DNA of 64,000 nucleotides from Circinella minor (taxonomy: Eukaryota; Mucoromycota; Mucoromycetes; Mucorales; Lichtheimiaceae): NCBI GenBank assembly GCA_016758965.1, contig JAEPRB010000015.1, positions 62,001 through 126,000 of the forward strand, written 5' to 3'. Each line of letters starts with the position of its first letter. The first letter of the stretch is position 1. The notes beneath the pieces are model-generated. The model worked only from the letters and a program-made list of their open reading frames with translations. It ran no database searches and had not been told where the DNA came from. Shown one piece after another: positions 26,689-40,607 of this stretch. Position numbers and translations under genes: made by a program.

Positions 26689-27513
26689 AAAAATGCACAC
26701 ATGAACACCTTTATGATTATATATTTGTATATACACTGTCCGTTATTAATACTACTTCTTGTACAAAAATACTCTTTACCTTTAATTATAAATAAAATTA
26801 ATATTTCGAAAAGAAAAGATTGGCAACTTTTTTTTCCGTGCGTACAATCGCATAAAATTAATCATGGGAATCTTTTCACTTATATTACTTTTGAGGTCAA
26901 TTATGTGCGATGGTCAAGACAGTGGTTATTATGTATATAATAACAAGGAACAACAGATTTCGATACTCCTAAAACACTGTATAACATGATACAACATATG
27001 ACATATATAATAACGAGAATTAAATTGTTATCAATGAAATCCAATATGTAAGTACATAAATTTGCTTATGAAAAGAATATGGTAATAGCTGAGCAATAAA
27101 AACAATGAAATTGCTGCTTGTTGATCCGTTTACCGATAAATTACCGAGAAAAAGATTCGCTTTCTTTTCGCTTAAAACTAAATAGCATCTCGAACTACTT
27201 ACATAATTACAGCCCTATTGGATCTATATTGAAAGAATGACTCGATATGGTGATTTATATATAAAGATCACTTGTTCATATGATATACTTTTAAAAGTAG
27301 AGCGCTCATCGTCATGCGTGGTCGGACATAACCTGTCTGTTAAAAAAGTCCAGCGCAACCTAAAATGCAAAAGCGTATTTTTCTATAATTTGTCTCTCGA
27401 ATAACATATATAAAAAAACTTACAGCCAAAAAAAAAAAAACGCGCGACGGTCTTTATTATTCTATCACATATACTTTATAGTTCTGTATATGGTTTAACA
27501 AAGTTGGTGAGAA
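26689..27513. other. Intergenic: array end to VPS3 promoter
   Basis: AT-rich, no gene seen. The 27290-27370 part is less AT-rich but has no recognisable tRNA or snRNA feature. It probably contains VPS3 promoter sequence. Confidence 0.45.
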
Positions 27514-30500
27514 ATGCCTTTCACACCATATACTTTACAAACCATTTTACCTTCGGTAACTAATAGTGTTACAAGTACAACTCCTACTTCGAATAATACA
27601 ACACCTAGTGAGGAACACCAACAACAGCCATCACCGCCAACAAGTCTCAGTAGTAGTCCAGCACAATCATCGTCAGCAGGCTCCTCTTTTTTTTCACGTC
27701 GTTTACCGGGCTCACCTCCAACTTCAGATGTTTCAAAGTCTTTGCCAGCTAGTCCATCCCGTTTGAACAACTTATTATCGGGTCAACAGCAGCAAGCATT
27801 TGGAAATGTGACACCATTTTCTATCGATGCTGCTGAAGCTTGGGGTACGTCAATGAAATTGAGTATATAGATTCTCCGGGAATTATCTAATAGTAGAGTG
27901 TTTTGACGCATCTCTTTCCTTTGTTGATGGTTAATTGGGAAACAAATATTTTAGATACCAATCTATATTTGGGCACCTCGGACGGTCAGGTTTTACACTT
28001 TACACTGGAAGAACATGGCAAAGCTCAAGAAGTAAAGGAAAAAAAGAAAAGGGGAATAAGGAGAGATAAAGAGAAAAGTTTATTAAGTTATTAAGCTTAT
28101 TTAAGAGGTCGAGAAAGCGATAGAGGGTGTGTTGATTCGGTTAATCTCATAATATTTTAATTGAAATGATAATAAAAACAGGTACCTTATGCATCACAAC
28201 TCGAGAATAAAATAAATCTCGGTTTTGGACGTAAACCAGTTGAACGTATTCTTATATTACCTCAAGTTTCCAAGGCAGTTGTACTTTGTGGTAGGATATA
28301 AATCAGTATAATTGACGAAAAGGAAGGGTGTGGATCAATATAAAAGTAAAAACAGGAATGATATCCATTGATATATATTATACGTAATTTATTTATTAGA
28401 TTCAACACTGAGCTTCTATTCGTTACCATTTTTTGATCCTATACCCGTATCTTTGATTCCACATATTAAAGGCGTTGCTTGCTTTTCACATGATGTTGCA
28501 GAAGAAGGAAGGATAGGAGAGGATGGAACCATTGAATTATGTATTGTTAAAAGGCGAGTTTTACAGATTTTGAAGATTGGGGAACTAGTTCAAATGAAGA
28601 AGGTATAGGAACTTTTATTTTTCAAACACTTAGTATCAACAGCTGGAATTTTAATACATGGATAATGTATATGGTTATTAGGAATTGCCCTTACCAGATG
28701 GAGCCATTGCCATTGTACGACATAGTAGAAATTTATGCTTAGCCGATCTTCAAAATTACAAATTGATCAATTTACAGCTACCCAACCCAACCCCTCTTAT
28801 TCCAACCCCTCAAGTTGCTGTATCATCTTCTCCTCCTTCAATGACAACATCCATGCTTAGCACCGGACCTCAAAAGGTTCCACGTCCTGTTTTAACAGTT
28901 ATCAAACAAGATGAATTTCTAGTAGTTAGTGGAAATGTATCACCCAATAATGATACTACCATTGGTATTTTTGCAGATTCACAAGGTTCACCTATTCGTG
29001 GTACATTACAATGGTCTAGCTACCCGAAAGCATTATGTGTAGAATATCCTTATATTGGAGCATTATTGAGAAATAGCACTATTGAAATTCATAATATTTT
29101 GGATCAAAAGCTATTACAGACCATACGACTTGACCCATCCTTTGAACCAAGGGGTATGTCATTTGGTCATGGTATCCGTGTTTGGATGGAAGGCATGGCT
29201 CAGCGACTGTCAAGACGGCCTTGGTCTAGTAGCGTTAACAAGGAGGGAAAAGATGAGGATGAAGAAGAATTGCGGTTGCAATTACGTCGACAAGTGGCTC
29301 GATTTTCTACCGTACCAGCTCGAATTCTCGTCTATGGTCGTGAAAGTGTGATGGCACAAATTGTGACACCTTTGGTGGTTCAAGTGGATGCATTATTGGA
29401 TACCAAGAATTTCGAGGAAGCATTGGATATGGCGGATCAAGCACGTAACACATTATCAGCAGAAAATAATACTCATGTAGAACGCATGGTAAGCAATTAT
29501 CTACGTTATTTATAGTAAAGTTCCATGAATATATAGACAAAGAATACGTATATCGTAACATGGAATTGTGCTCTGTATATATAATAGCAATCGGAATTAG
29601 ATTATATTTATCAAAAAGCTGGACTATTATTACTTCAAGAAACATTATTCGAAGATGCCTTTGCATTATTATCAAAAGGGAATTTGGATCCACGTGTAGT
29701 GATTTATTTATTTGGTGATCTTTCACAATGCTCTTGGCTAGATGAAACACCTAGTGTATTGTTATTTGATGGTATTCGAAGTTTACTGGATACGGTTGGA
29801 AAAATTGAAGATGTAGTGGCACGGACCATGGAGAAAAATTACTCACCGCATTTGGAAGAAGATGATCATCAACAAAGATCGAGTCCTACTATGGAAATGC
29901 GAAAAGTTTTGTTGAAAAATGCAAGAGAAGCTTTGGAGAGATACTTAACGGTGGAACGAGGAAAACATAGAACGCTGATTGGAAAAGGAAACGCCGTATG
30001 TAAAGTAAGTAGTTGAGTTTTTGTATATTACCATGGTAGTGAAGGATACCATGAATACAGTTAATATGGAATGGTTACTTTATCATTTACTCACAATGAA
30101 GAATATAATATATATGCTCTTCAGGCCATGGATACAGCCTTGTTGAAACTCTATGTAGGTGCTGGTGAAGATCAATCTATATATACCCTTCTTCAACGAC
30201 CTAATGATTGTAGTCTTGAAGAGTGTGCCAATACACTTAATCGATCAAAGGTAAAAAAATAAAAATAAAAACAGAGCTTTGAGCGCACAGCATGAGGCCG
30301 CTAGTGCGCGTGTGTTCCAAGAAACCCCACCTTTTTTTTTATGTTTATCATTCGAAACTAACTCAATCTAAATAATATGCAAATAATTGTATTGTGTAGA
30401 GATATTATGCTCTATCTGTACTATACCAATCAAAACAATTGTATGAAAAAGTATTGGAAACATGGACAAAAATATATAGTGGAGAATTACCAGATACACA

Positions 30501-32310
30501 ATTTACAGATGGTCTGGGCCAAATTAAACGGCTACTTTTACGTGATATTAATGATGATTCACAACTATCCTTAACGACCATTGTTAAATACACTTGGTGG
30601 CTTATGGATAATGCACCTCATGATGGTGTTGAAGTGTTCATAAGGTCACCTCGTGCCAATGAAATGGATATCGATAATATATTAGGAAAGCTAGAAAAAT
30701 ACGGTAATGAGGCCGTCCGGACGTACTTGGAATACTTAGTGTTGACCCGTGAAAGTGAACAAGCTATACATCATACTCGGCTGGCATGTAGTTATGTTCG
30801 TGATGTTAAAGTGGAACTTCAAAATGTACAAGGCAGAGAAATGCAAAAGCTTGGTAAATAATTTTTCACGGGAATGTTAATGCGCGTATAACCAACGGAA
30901 AGAAAAATAAAGTTTAGAGCTATATTGGTATAATGGGATTTTAATGGGACTAAATGGATAAAAAAACCCTCTGACTCGCGTATATAGTGGATGGGTTCAA
31001 GCAGTCTATCCATCCAACAGAAATAGGTGGACATGATCAAACATTTGTTGCCTATTTAGGTCGCCATCAACAAACCGAATTGATTCGTCGACGATTATTA
31101 TTAATACGATTATTACAGCGATCTTCACTTTATGATCCAAAAGTTCTTTTTCAAGAAATATCAGAGGCTGGGTCTTTGAATATTGAAATGGTTATTCTTT
31201 ATGGAAGGGTAAACTTAAAAAGGTTTTCTCTTTTTGCTAGTAGAAACTAGAAATAGTAGAAGCTAACAAAAATTATACATTTCACTATTTATAGATGAAA
31301 AAACATGAAGAAGCTTTGCAAATTTTGATACATGAATTAGAAGATTTCGTAGGGGCAGAAACGTATTGCGTAACAAATGGCCAAAGTACAGGCGCTGTAC
31401 CCGACATTATTTCCGTACAAGGTCCAGTGGTTACACCAGCCAGAACTTCCTCTTTAAATCACCATAAAGAGAAGGAAAGATCGTTAAAAAAGAATAAGAA
31501 AAAAGCCGATAAAAAGCCAAAACCATCATCTTCATTAACACACGAGCAAGTATCACAACAACTAAATGAACGTCGGCAGTTATTTTCCATGCTACTAAAA
31601 ACATACTTAGCAATCAAGGAGAGGTATGCACAATTGAGCAAACAGGATTTTTTTTTTTTTGGTTCCTGCATATTATTATTAACATTCGTCAATTTTGTAC
31701 GTTACGTATATAGACAATTGATGTTAGTGCGAACAATGCATCTATTAACAACGCAAGGATATTACTTGGATATATTAGAGGTATAATATTGATTATAGTT
31801 TTTATTGTCTGATTATTTGTGTATTACGAATTCAAGGATACTAATACAGCGACACCTTTATAATAATAGGCATTACAATTGATACCAGATGATTGGCCAA
31901 TTCAAACATTGCAAGACTTTTTGGTTCATTCATTACGCCGTTCACTGCAAGAAAAGCGTGAAGGGGAAATTGTAGTTGGTTTAAGCCGCGGCGAAAATTT
32001 AATGGTAAAGCCTAAAAAGATAAGAATGAGGGGTGGCAAATTTAATAAAGTTACTTACAGGAGTTTAATTCATTATAAATTTTAGGTTGGTGGCCAACTG
32101 ATCGACATTTATAAAGATATTGGGCCTACTTATGTTTATCCACAATCAGAGTGCCAAAGATGTCATCGATATTTGGGAATTAATATAGTTGTTCGTGATC
32201 ATAAGAACGGACATTTATTACATTTACAATGCGCCAAAGCATCTGGATTAATAATACCAAATGATAATACGACTACTTCTATTTCTACTACTAATACTAA
32301 TACTACTTAG
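27514..32310 (+). CDS. VPS3: Vps3/TGFBRAP1-type CORVET subunit
   Basis: Rab5-binding subunit of the CORVET endosomal tether (family knowledge). Thirteen exons: 27514-27844, 27955-28031, 28182-28290, 28400-28602, 28682-29488, 29588-30004, 30125-30250, 30400-30853, 30988-31208, 31295-31623, 31714-31780, 31870-32004, 32086-32310. Total 3501 bases, 1166 residues. Residues 1-110 are a Ser/Pro/Gln-rich extension. A CNH-type beta-propeller follows (TNLYLGTSDGQVLHF, GFGRKPVERI, VLCDSTLSFYS, ELCIVKRRVLQI). Next are helical repeats with AMDTALLKLY, RYYALSVLYQSKQLYEKVL and VILYGRMKKHEEALQILIHELEDF. The C-terminal zinc-ribbon-like end is CQRCHRYLG...GHLLHLQC (from about residue 1116). The block order follows human TGFBRAP1 rather than VPS39. 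Extra low-complexity segments in the propeller (PNPTPLIPTPQ...) and a Lys-rich stretch (about 940-960) lengthen it over the 860-residue human form. Confidence 0.93.
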
Positions 32311-33892
32311 ACATACTTTAATAATAATGATAATGATAAGTTTAACATCAATAACATTTTTTTTCCATGCGAAGAAAACAATAACTTGGGGGAGAAAATT
32401 AAAATTATATATGTAAATGTGGTGAAGCAGCAAGAAGTAAAAGAAAAAAAAGGGGGTGGCAGAAGATTTTCTTGCTCCTCTTTTTTTTTTGTTTCTCGGA
32501 TGTAGTGGATTTAAAAGGTTAAACTGTTTATTCAATAAACACGCGCCGGTTTTTTCTTTGCTATAATAATGATATACATACTAGCCAATAAGCATTAAAC
32601 AGTAGCACAAGGGAGAAAAAGTTAAAGGGGAGTGAGAAGAGGAAATTCAAAAAGCGTATAAATATCCTATTTTTTCAATTGTTTTTTTTTTTCCTTTTAC
32701 TTCTGCTTGTTTTCTGGTCGTCCTCTTGTCCCGACTGACGGGGACCCAATATCTTGGGATCTTTTTGGATCCTCCTGTCTGAGGGGGTCAGAGAAGTTGT
32801 CTTTATTATCTTTATAGACAAATTGGTAAGTTATATTTTTTAGCTTTTTTATACTTATACTTATTGTCGTCAATCAAACTACATATTCATCAATTCTAAC
32901 TTTTCTATACTTATTATATCAACTATATAGACCCCCACACCATTCCTCTCCTTTCGTCACATCCTCTTCTTTCTGCTCCTGTGGGTTTATGGTGTCCAAC
33001 ACAGCAGTTCCAGTAGTAAATGGGCCGCTGTGGCCATTTTGATTTCATAATACAGAAATCATTAGTCAATAAATTGTCTTTACTTTTTCTTAATTTTACT
33101 ACAAAAATTTTGATGTTCTGTTCATATGATATAATGACCTGTTTGTTGTGAGAAGAAAACAATAACAAAAAGACTCTGTTACACCATCGAATACTTGAAG
33201 AATTTTATTCATTCTAAGATATTGCTTTTAGATACTACGCAAGAGAAAGAAAAATTTATATTATAAAAAATTCTAGAGCGGGGTTTTTTTTTTTGGCTAA
33301 ATACTTCTATACATATATACTATAAGTATATATCTCTCTTTCCCGTCTTCTTCACTTTACACCCTATGCTCTTTTTTTTCATTTTCTTTTCCAATTACAA
33401 CTAGTGTGTAATCTTTCATCCAACTAAATCTTGAATGTTTTTGTGGCACAACAATTAAAACCCGCGATAGTAATTATTAAAGAGGACCTTCCTTATCGAC
33501 TGAACGGCTCCGGTTCATAAATTTGTACAAGAAAAAAAAAAGATCAGTTATCTGTTATCCTCTTTAGTACTTTTAATTGTCCGCTGTAAAAAATAAAAAT
33601 AAAAAGGTCCATGGTTTCGTTCTCGGCCATCACTATTTTTTTTATAATTGTAACATTAATATTTATTTATTATGCATGAAAGAAAGGATTGTATAACTGT
33701 TATCGTTTGAAAGACGGAAATACATCACGGTTTTGTTCTTTTTTTTTATTAAGGAAAAAAAACTATCATCTGACAACAAATCTTAAAGAATTACGTTTTG
33801 TAATTGTTTAATGTGTCGTCTTGCTTGGACAACTATAGCAAAACGACGCGTTTCGGTATTACTATTTTTTTTCCCTGTGATATTCAGCGCGT
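32311..33892. other. Intergenic: VPS3 3' flank with a candidate noncoding locus
   Basis: No protein gene seen. A hairpin-rich, promoter-linked stretch (about 32657-33060) is listed separately. The rest is AT-rich with T runs, including a GAAC/GGTTC mini-hairpin near 33500. Confidence 0.5.
32690..33060 (+). ncRNA. Candidate structured, spliced noncoding transcript
   Basis: TATAAATA at 32657-32664 is followed about 70 bases later by consecutive short hairpins: GTCCC-GACTGAC-GGGGAC, CCCAA-TATC-TTGGG, GGATC-TTTTTG-GATCC and GATCCTCC-TGTCTGA-GGGGGTC; the last two overlap and would be alternatives. Then comes a textbook intron: ATTG|GTAAGTTAT at 32825/32826, branch-like TTCTAAC (32895-32901), acceptor TATATAG at 32930. 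A pyrimidine-rich second exon follows, with a GGCCGCTGTGGCC palindrome. There is no ATG in exon 1, and only a 17-codon frame (MVSNTAVPVVNGPLWPF) opens exon 2. It does not match U1-U6, SRP, RNase P or U3 signatures that I know. Alternatives: the 5' UTR of an unrecognised small gene, or chance structure. End coordinates are estimates. Confidence 0.35.
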
Positions 33893-34070
33893 TACAGTGT
33901 TTTACGCACTTTTTTTTCAGTTTGCATATTATTATTTTTATTTTACGTATGCAAAACTCCGCTCATGGGCTCATTTAGTTGTGGATGCAAAATTTCAGTG
34001 CGCAAATGAAAGATAATAATATGCAAACTGAAAAAAAAAAAGTGCGCAAAATCATTCGCAAAACACTGTA
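33893..34070. mobile_element. Short Tc1/mariner-type MITE (178 bp)
   Basis: Terminal inverted repeats: TACAGTGTTTT... on the left and ...AAAACACTGTA on the right. Longer inner arms pair again: CGCACTTTTTTTTCAGTTTG then CATATTATT (left, about 33906-33934) against AATAATATG then CAAACTGAAA...GTGCG (right). TA borders plus CAGTG ends fit a TA target duplication. The right arm has an insertion of about 11 bases relative to the left. There is no coding capacity. Non-autonomous foldback element; the family is inferred from the ends only. Confidence 0.7.
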
Positions 34071-35658
34071 ATTTCAAAGTGTACATAAAAGGAATACTAT
34101 CAATCAAATATTATAGTTGATGAATTTGGACATTCTCCAAAGAAGTAATCTCTGAGTTACTGTTATGTCATTATCAATGAGGAGCAAGCGTCTATGCAAG
34201 TACCACAAAACTCTATTTACTCATCTCTATATAGTATAATTTACCACAGTAACGGACCGAGACATCCGTTGTAGTTAAAAAACAAAGAATGCTTATTGCT
34301 TGCTTCAAGCGTTTTGCGGCCAGTCGGCAAAACATACTAATACTAAAGTTATTACCCGACAATGCAAGAGTAGAATTTATTATTACAAACATCATACACC
34401 TCTTAGCTTACGCAGATCTAGCGTCTTCTGTAATAAATAACAGAATAACTTTAGCTTATTCCAACAAATAATGAGTATTTTTCAGTTATACTTAATATGA
34501 TACACATGTTAAATAGTACTACAATACATATATGGAGTCAGGAGTACAGCAGTTTAATTTATAAATTCCTCATTAGAGCTGACCTATTATGCTATAATAA
34601 TTATAGTTGGCTGGTATTATTCGTAAAGGTTATGGGTCCGGCGCTTTTTAATATATTTTATCCCTTGTATAAAAAATGGTCGTTTTGGTAGAGATGACTA
34701 AGATCACCTTTTTTTGTCAACAAAATGAGCTACAGAAAATAATCGTTTATATTATTTAACAGCAATTGAATTTGCTCGGAATATGGTGCTCCGTAAGAGG
34801 ATTTTCCAATTTCCAAATCAATCATGTATATGTTAATTTGATCTACAGGTTTTTATTTGATAGCTAATATTTCTTATTTTTTGACTTGAGATTTATGTTT
34901 CCTAATAATGACGTGTTTCATAATACAAATATACATTTACTTGGAAAAAGGTCGTTTTATCCCATATTGAAAAACAAGATATGCCAAGCATTAATGAGGA
35001 TAAATTTACAATTTATGTATTGTAATGATATTAATTTACAAGTCAGGATTGCTAGGAAGACATAGGCAAATAATATACTCTTTCTATAATAACTTTAGCT
35101 TTTTTTTCATATTCTCACCAGATATACTCAATATTGTGTCAATGCATAAAAATGTATATAAATAGTAAGTGTAATGTCTTGTAATAATTGCCCGGAATAA
35201 GTCATGCTCACGTAACTTTATTGTTTTTTTTCCTAATGATACAGACAAGGGGGAAATAAAAGTTACAAAGCTCGTAATTTACTCTAATTTTATAATAAAA
35301 TAATTATACTTTATATATGTAAAAGTGCCCATATTAAGACGTTTTTATGTTTATTTTTGGATTGTGCCACTTCGATTTTATTGTAACATTTAGCAATAAT
35401 GCGTTATGTAAATAAACAATGAGCAAATTGCCTAAAATAGCTATAAATATTGCCAAGCGTTGTCTGGTTGATAAACAATAAATAATAGCTATTTATAGCT
35501 CATAAATAAATCATTTAACGTTTCACTTTAAGAATTGCCCCAAATAAAAACTTCAGCAGTAATAATAAGAAAAGTAAAAGATCAGAAACACCTATAAAAG
35601 ACTTACATTAATTATATTAATTTATGAACTACTCTAGCTACTATAATTTACTATTATT
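34071..35658. other. Intergenic between the two inverted-repeat elements
   Basis: No gene. A weak reverse-transcriptase-like fragment (IIHLLAYADL, about 34373-34402) is noted in findings. Otherwise AT-rich. Confidence 0.45.
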
Positions 35659-36456
35659 TACAGTGGGTATTCGCTAAACCGGTACTCGTTAAACCGGTAT
35701 TTCGCTAAACCGGTAGTATCTCTCAAATATCTTCTATATACTTAGTAAAATACCAGTGATTCGTTAAACCGGTATCCGGTGAGCTTTCCCAAATATTTAC
35801 CGGGTTTATAATAGTATTATTTTATTTTATATAATATAATACTAGTCTTTTTTATTGTAAAATCAGTAATGCAGCTTTCTTTTAACGTCATCTCAGCTCT
35901 TCCCTTTTTTTTCTTCAGTAGGCTACTTTGTTTCTGTAGCAATTAAAATACACAAATCATTCTTGTCGTCAAAAAAAAGCTTCTCAACATCTTGTTGATC
36001 TTTTTCGCCAACTTTACACAGATGGTTTTTTCTTTCTCCTCATCTGCGTACGTACGTACTTATTTTCAACTTTGTCATGTACTTGTTCATTACCATTGAA
36101 TATGTAAGTATGTTGTTGATACAATTCATTTTTACTTGTTTATTCAACTGCTAACCATGGTCCATGATATTAAACACACTTTGTGGTAAATACAATCTCT
36201 GGTTCATTATCACTATTTGGTGAGTACACTATTGTCATTTTTATTACTAAAAGATTAGCTTATAGTAGCAAAGCTAGATTATATGAACTATCATTTTTTT
36301 TATCTTATCTGTACAGTTTAATCTAATTATAGTTATTTTTCCAGTATATTCTACATATTAGTACCAGGTGCATTTCAATTCGCTAAACCGGTAATTCGCT
36401 AAACCGGTACAAATCCTCACATATATTGAGTACCGGTTTAGCGAATACTCACTGTA
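35659..36456. mobile_element. Pogo/Tc1-mariner-like non-autonomous element (798 bp)
   Basis: Ends TA-CAGTGGGTATTCGCTAAACC on the left and GGTTTAGCGAATACTCACTG-TA on the right. The inverted repeat is about 28 bases with two mismatches, bordered by the TA dinucleotide typical of Tc1/mariner insertion. Inside each end the unit TTCGCTAAACCGGTA is reiterated: left copies at about 35670, 35687, 35702 and 35760, right copies at about 36379, 36391 and 36429 (the last inverted). Such reiterated subterminal units look like transposase-binding sites. No transposase frame remains; the interior is AT-rich. Close to intact ends suggest fairly recent activity or good preservation. Confidence 0.8.
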
Positions 36457-39433
36457 ATTTATATTTGATAGCGGATCTGGATTATCAAAACGTTATTAAC
36501 AATATGTATTTAAACAGCAGATTTACTTTTGTTGGGTGATTTTTAATACGTAGAAGAAATATCCATGGAACTTTTTATTGTACAAGATAATTGTGTATAA
36601 TTGATAATAATATTCATTAAATATCATAGTGATAAAATAGTAGACAAAAGAATATCTTGACATTTTTTTTTATTTGTAATCAGGTGTTAGTAGCAATCGT
36701 TTTTATTATTTAGTTTGAAGGTGAGTGAGCAAGTGGAGGACGGGATGTTAAATGAAAGATATAATTTGCGTACGTAAGAAAAATAAAATCTATCATTGAT
36801 AAGGTGTCAATCTTTAATTCATTCGAACGAACCACTTTATTTTTTCGAAGAACGTTTTCATCATTGATGACCTTTTTCTTTTAAATGGCAATAGTAGTAT
36901 TACGTACTTAAAAACATCTACGTACGCTAAATAATAGTGACCAGCAGCATGTGTACTCGTTATTAAAAAACTATCGGGGCCAATGACATGAACTTTAAAA
37001 AGTGTTTACGTAAAAAATCGAAGGAGTCAAATAATAAGAAAGGATATACAAAGCACTGCATGTATTACAGACAAAAAGAAAAACAATGTTTGTAAAATCT
37101 TTTAAATAATGCAGTTCATTTTAGCCTGGGTAACAATATTAACACTGTCCTGTATAGCGAGTTTATAGCAAGTAAACTATGACATTGACTAGTATATATT
37201 TTGATTTAATGACTGTTATTCTGATTGAAAGCCTACGCTACACCTGTAGATGAGGTTAGTTTAATCTGCTTACTAGTGATCATGACTATCAAAGCACTGT
37301 GCGTGCGTATAATTTCATATTCATCTATTGTAAGTGGATTTCCAGAACAAAAATCTGCTCTAGTTTCGAGAAATCTACCGGCTGCGTCATATGTGAATTT
37401 TTTTTTTATCGCGTACTGTACTGAAGCTCTTTAATGAATATGCTAATTTTTCTTTATCAATAGCAATTAAAAAAAATAGTTTAGTATCAATGATGATCTT
37501 CCAGAACCATCTTATACAATATTGCGCACTGTCGATTAATTACAAACGTAGATGGCCTACACCGCCTCATGTTTCTATACTAAAAAGGAGACCAAATTAT
37601 TGAATCACTGAGTCGATTGAGCATTATCTGTATCTACTCCGGGGGGGGGGGTATTATATATCTGTGAACAAAAAAGCTGATTTTATTCCGTTGATCAAAT
37701 TTATTTAAAAATTAGTTTTCTTTACAAACAAATCTGAGATCCTTGTCAGCAACAAGTTATTATAATAGTAAACCGAGACATATTTTAGATATTATTGCTA
37801 TTTGCCTCCAATATTAAATATAAAGTTTTATCTTCTCTTAGTGTAGTTGCTCTTTTTATGTATTAAATGTGATAAATTATACATGGGCATTTTTGAAAAG
37901 GATGATTTCTAAAAAAGCGGTCTTTCTTCAGATAGCCAAGACACAAGTAGGAACCATATTTAGTTGCCTAAACCAATTGAGCCGTGATAATGGTCTAGCA
38001 TTATGCTACGACGATAACAAGTACACTATATATGTGCTGCTTTTAATACACTGGTCTTATTTCATTAAAAACAACTATTAGTTCACATAGAATCACTTGA
38101 CCATTATCTTCTTCTCTTCGAACAGACAGGCATAGCCGTATTTTTTTAAATAAATAAATATATATATATCCTCGCATTATATGTGGGCCGCCAAGCTGAG
38201 TTAGACAAACTGTGGTGAATTTATGACGAAAAAACGTGGTGTAGGCTTGTCGGTTAAAACTCCTTAAAAGGCAAGTTTATATTTCTTTGTGCTATTTATG
38301 CCCGACCTAATGAATATGTCTAGAACTTTTTTTTAAGATACATAAGGATTTCCTTAATGAATAATAGATTTTTTTCATGAATGAAATGCTAGTAATAATC
38401 AATAATAGAATTATTATAATAAAAGACGTAAGTATCATATCATCGGGTAACTAGTTAAAAGAAATAATAAATTGTGTTTTTTTTTTCATGCATATACTTT
38501 GTGTTTTGACAGTAACCCTTGTTTTGAGCGGGATAAGATTGTTGCGGAAATATGTAACTATTGCTTTTGTGTGACATATGTACCCCCTCCCTCTCCTTTT
38601 TTTTTTAAATGGCAGAAGAATTGCTCAGCTTATTAATAGTAACGTACACTTTTAAGTGTGTAAATAGTAGCTAGTTCAACATATGAACGTATTATTGAGG
38701 AGAAAAACAGGTAAATTGATGAAGTATGATTATACTTGTCGAAATCTAGTTTCCTTTATACAAGAGTGTGAGAAAATACGAAAGGGGGAATGAACTGATT
38801 GATTAACTATATGCAGATAGATCAAGAAAAAGCACGGACGGTATCATACTAATTGTGCATATTTTTTTTTTTAAAAACAAACTATATAATTTATTCAGTC
38901 CACGTATCTCAATATTGTTATAGAAGAATAATTAAGTAATGATGAATATCCTAACAAAAAAAAAAAAAAGGAGAAAGAGAGAATGAATATGATCAGATCA
39001 CTTTTTATTCATTTTCAACACTAATGCTCCCTTTTGCTTGGCAACTAAAAATTCATAATCAACTATATATTTTTCTATTTAAAAAGAAGATCAACAATAT
39101 AAAGTTTATTAAAGTTACTGCAAAACATGTTATGAACTCTAATATAAATTCATTGTCTTTTTTTTTTTTTAATTTTTTTTTTTTTTTTTTTTTTTGATGG
39201 AAAAAAAAAAGAGAGAGTATGTAAAGGAGTAATAATAAAAATAATAATCATAATGTAATAATAAAGAACATGTGGAACGGCTTGCTCTTCAGCCGTGTGT
39301 CACGAATGACGACAGGTGTGCGTCCCGCTTTTTTTAATAGCGTCTGTGGTTTATTTAGTACCCTTCTCCGTTGTCAGTACTTTTTTTTTTTCTTTCTCTT
39401 CTTTTTCTCTTTACATTACTTAATTTTTAAATC
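36457..39433. other. Long gene-poor stretch before calmodulin
   Basis: About 3 kb without a supportable gene. It contains a G10 run (near 37640), several ACGT-core palindromes (36770-36925), T-runs over 15 bases near 39160-39195, and the calmodulin promoter at the right edge. Short open frames (for example 37225-37434 and 37869-38081) have no recognisable domain. Confidence 0.5.

Positions 39434-40607
<1,174 letters not shown>

Noticed and set aside
30251..30399. GC-rich hairpin (GCGCAC/GTGCGC) in VPS3 intron 7 as a snoRNA
   Set aside because: No C/D or H/ACA boxes; the six-base stem is too little.
31641..31713. Reading through VPS3 intron 10 (an open frame rich in Phe and Leu)
   Set aside because: The stretch starts with GTATGC, ends in TATATAG and contains a T13 run; removing it restores KERQLMLVRTMHLL in line with TGFBRAP1.
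27514..32310. Vps39/Vam6 instead of Vps3
   Set aside because: The order and wording of blocks (NLGFGRKPVERI, CIVKRRVLQI, TALLKLY, HEEALQILIHELEDF) follow TGFBRAP1.
37225..38081. Two open frames of about 70 codons as small genes
   Set aside because: No homologous motif, no start context, no splice partners; composition like random AT-rich DNA.
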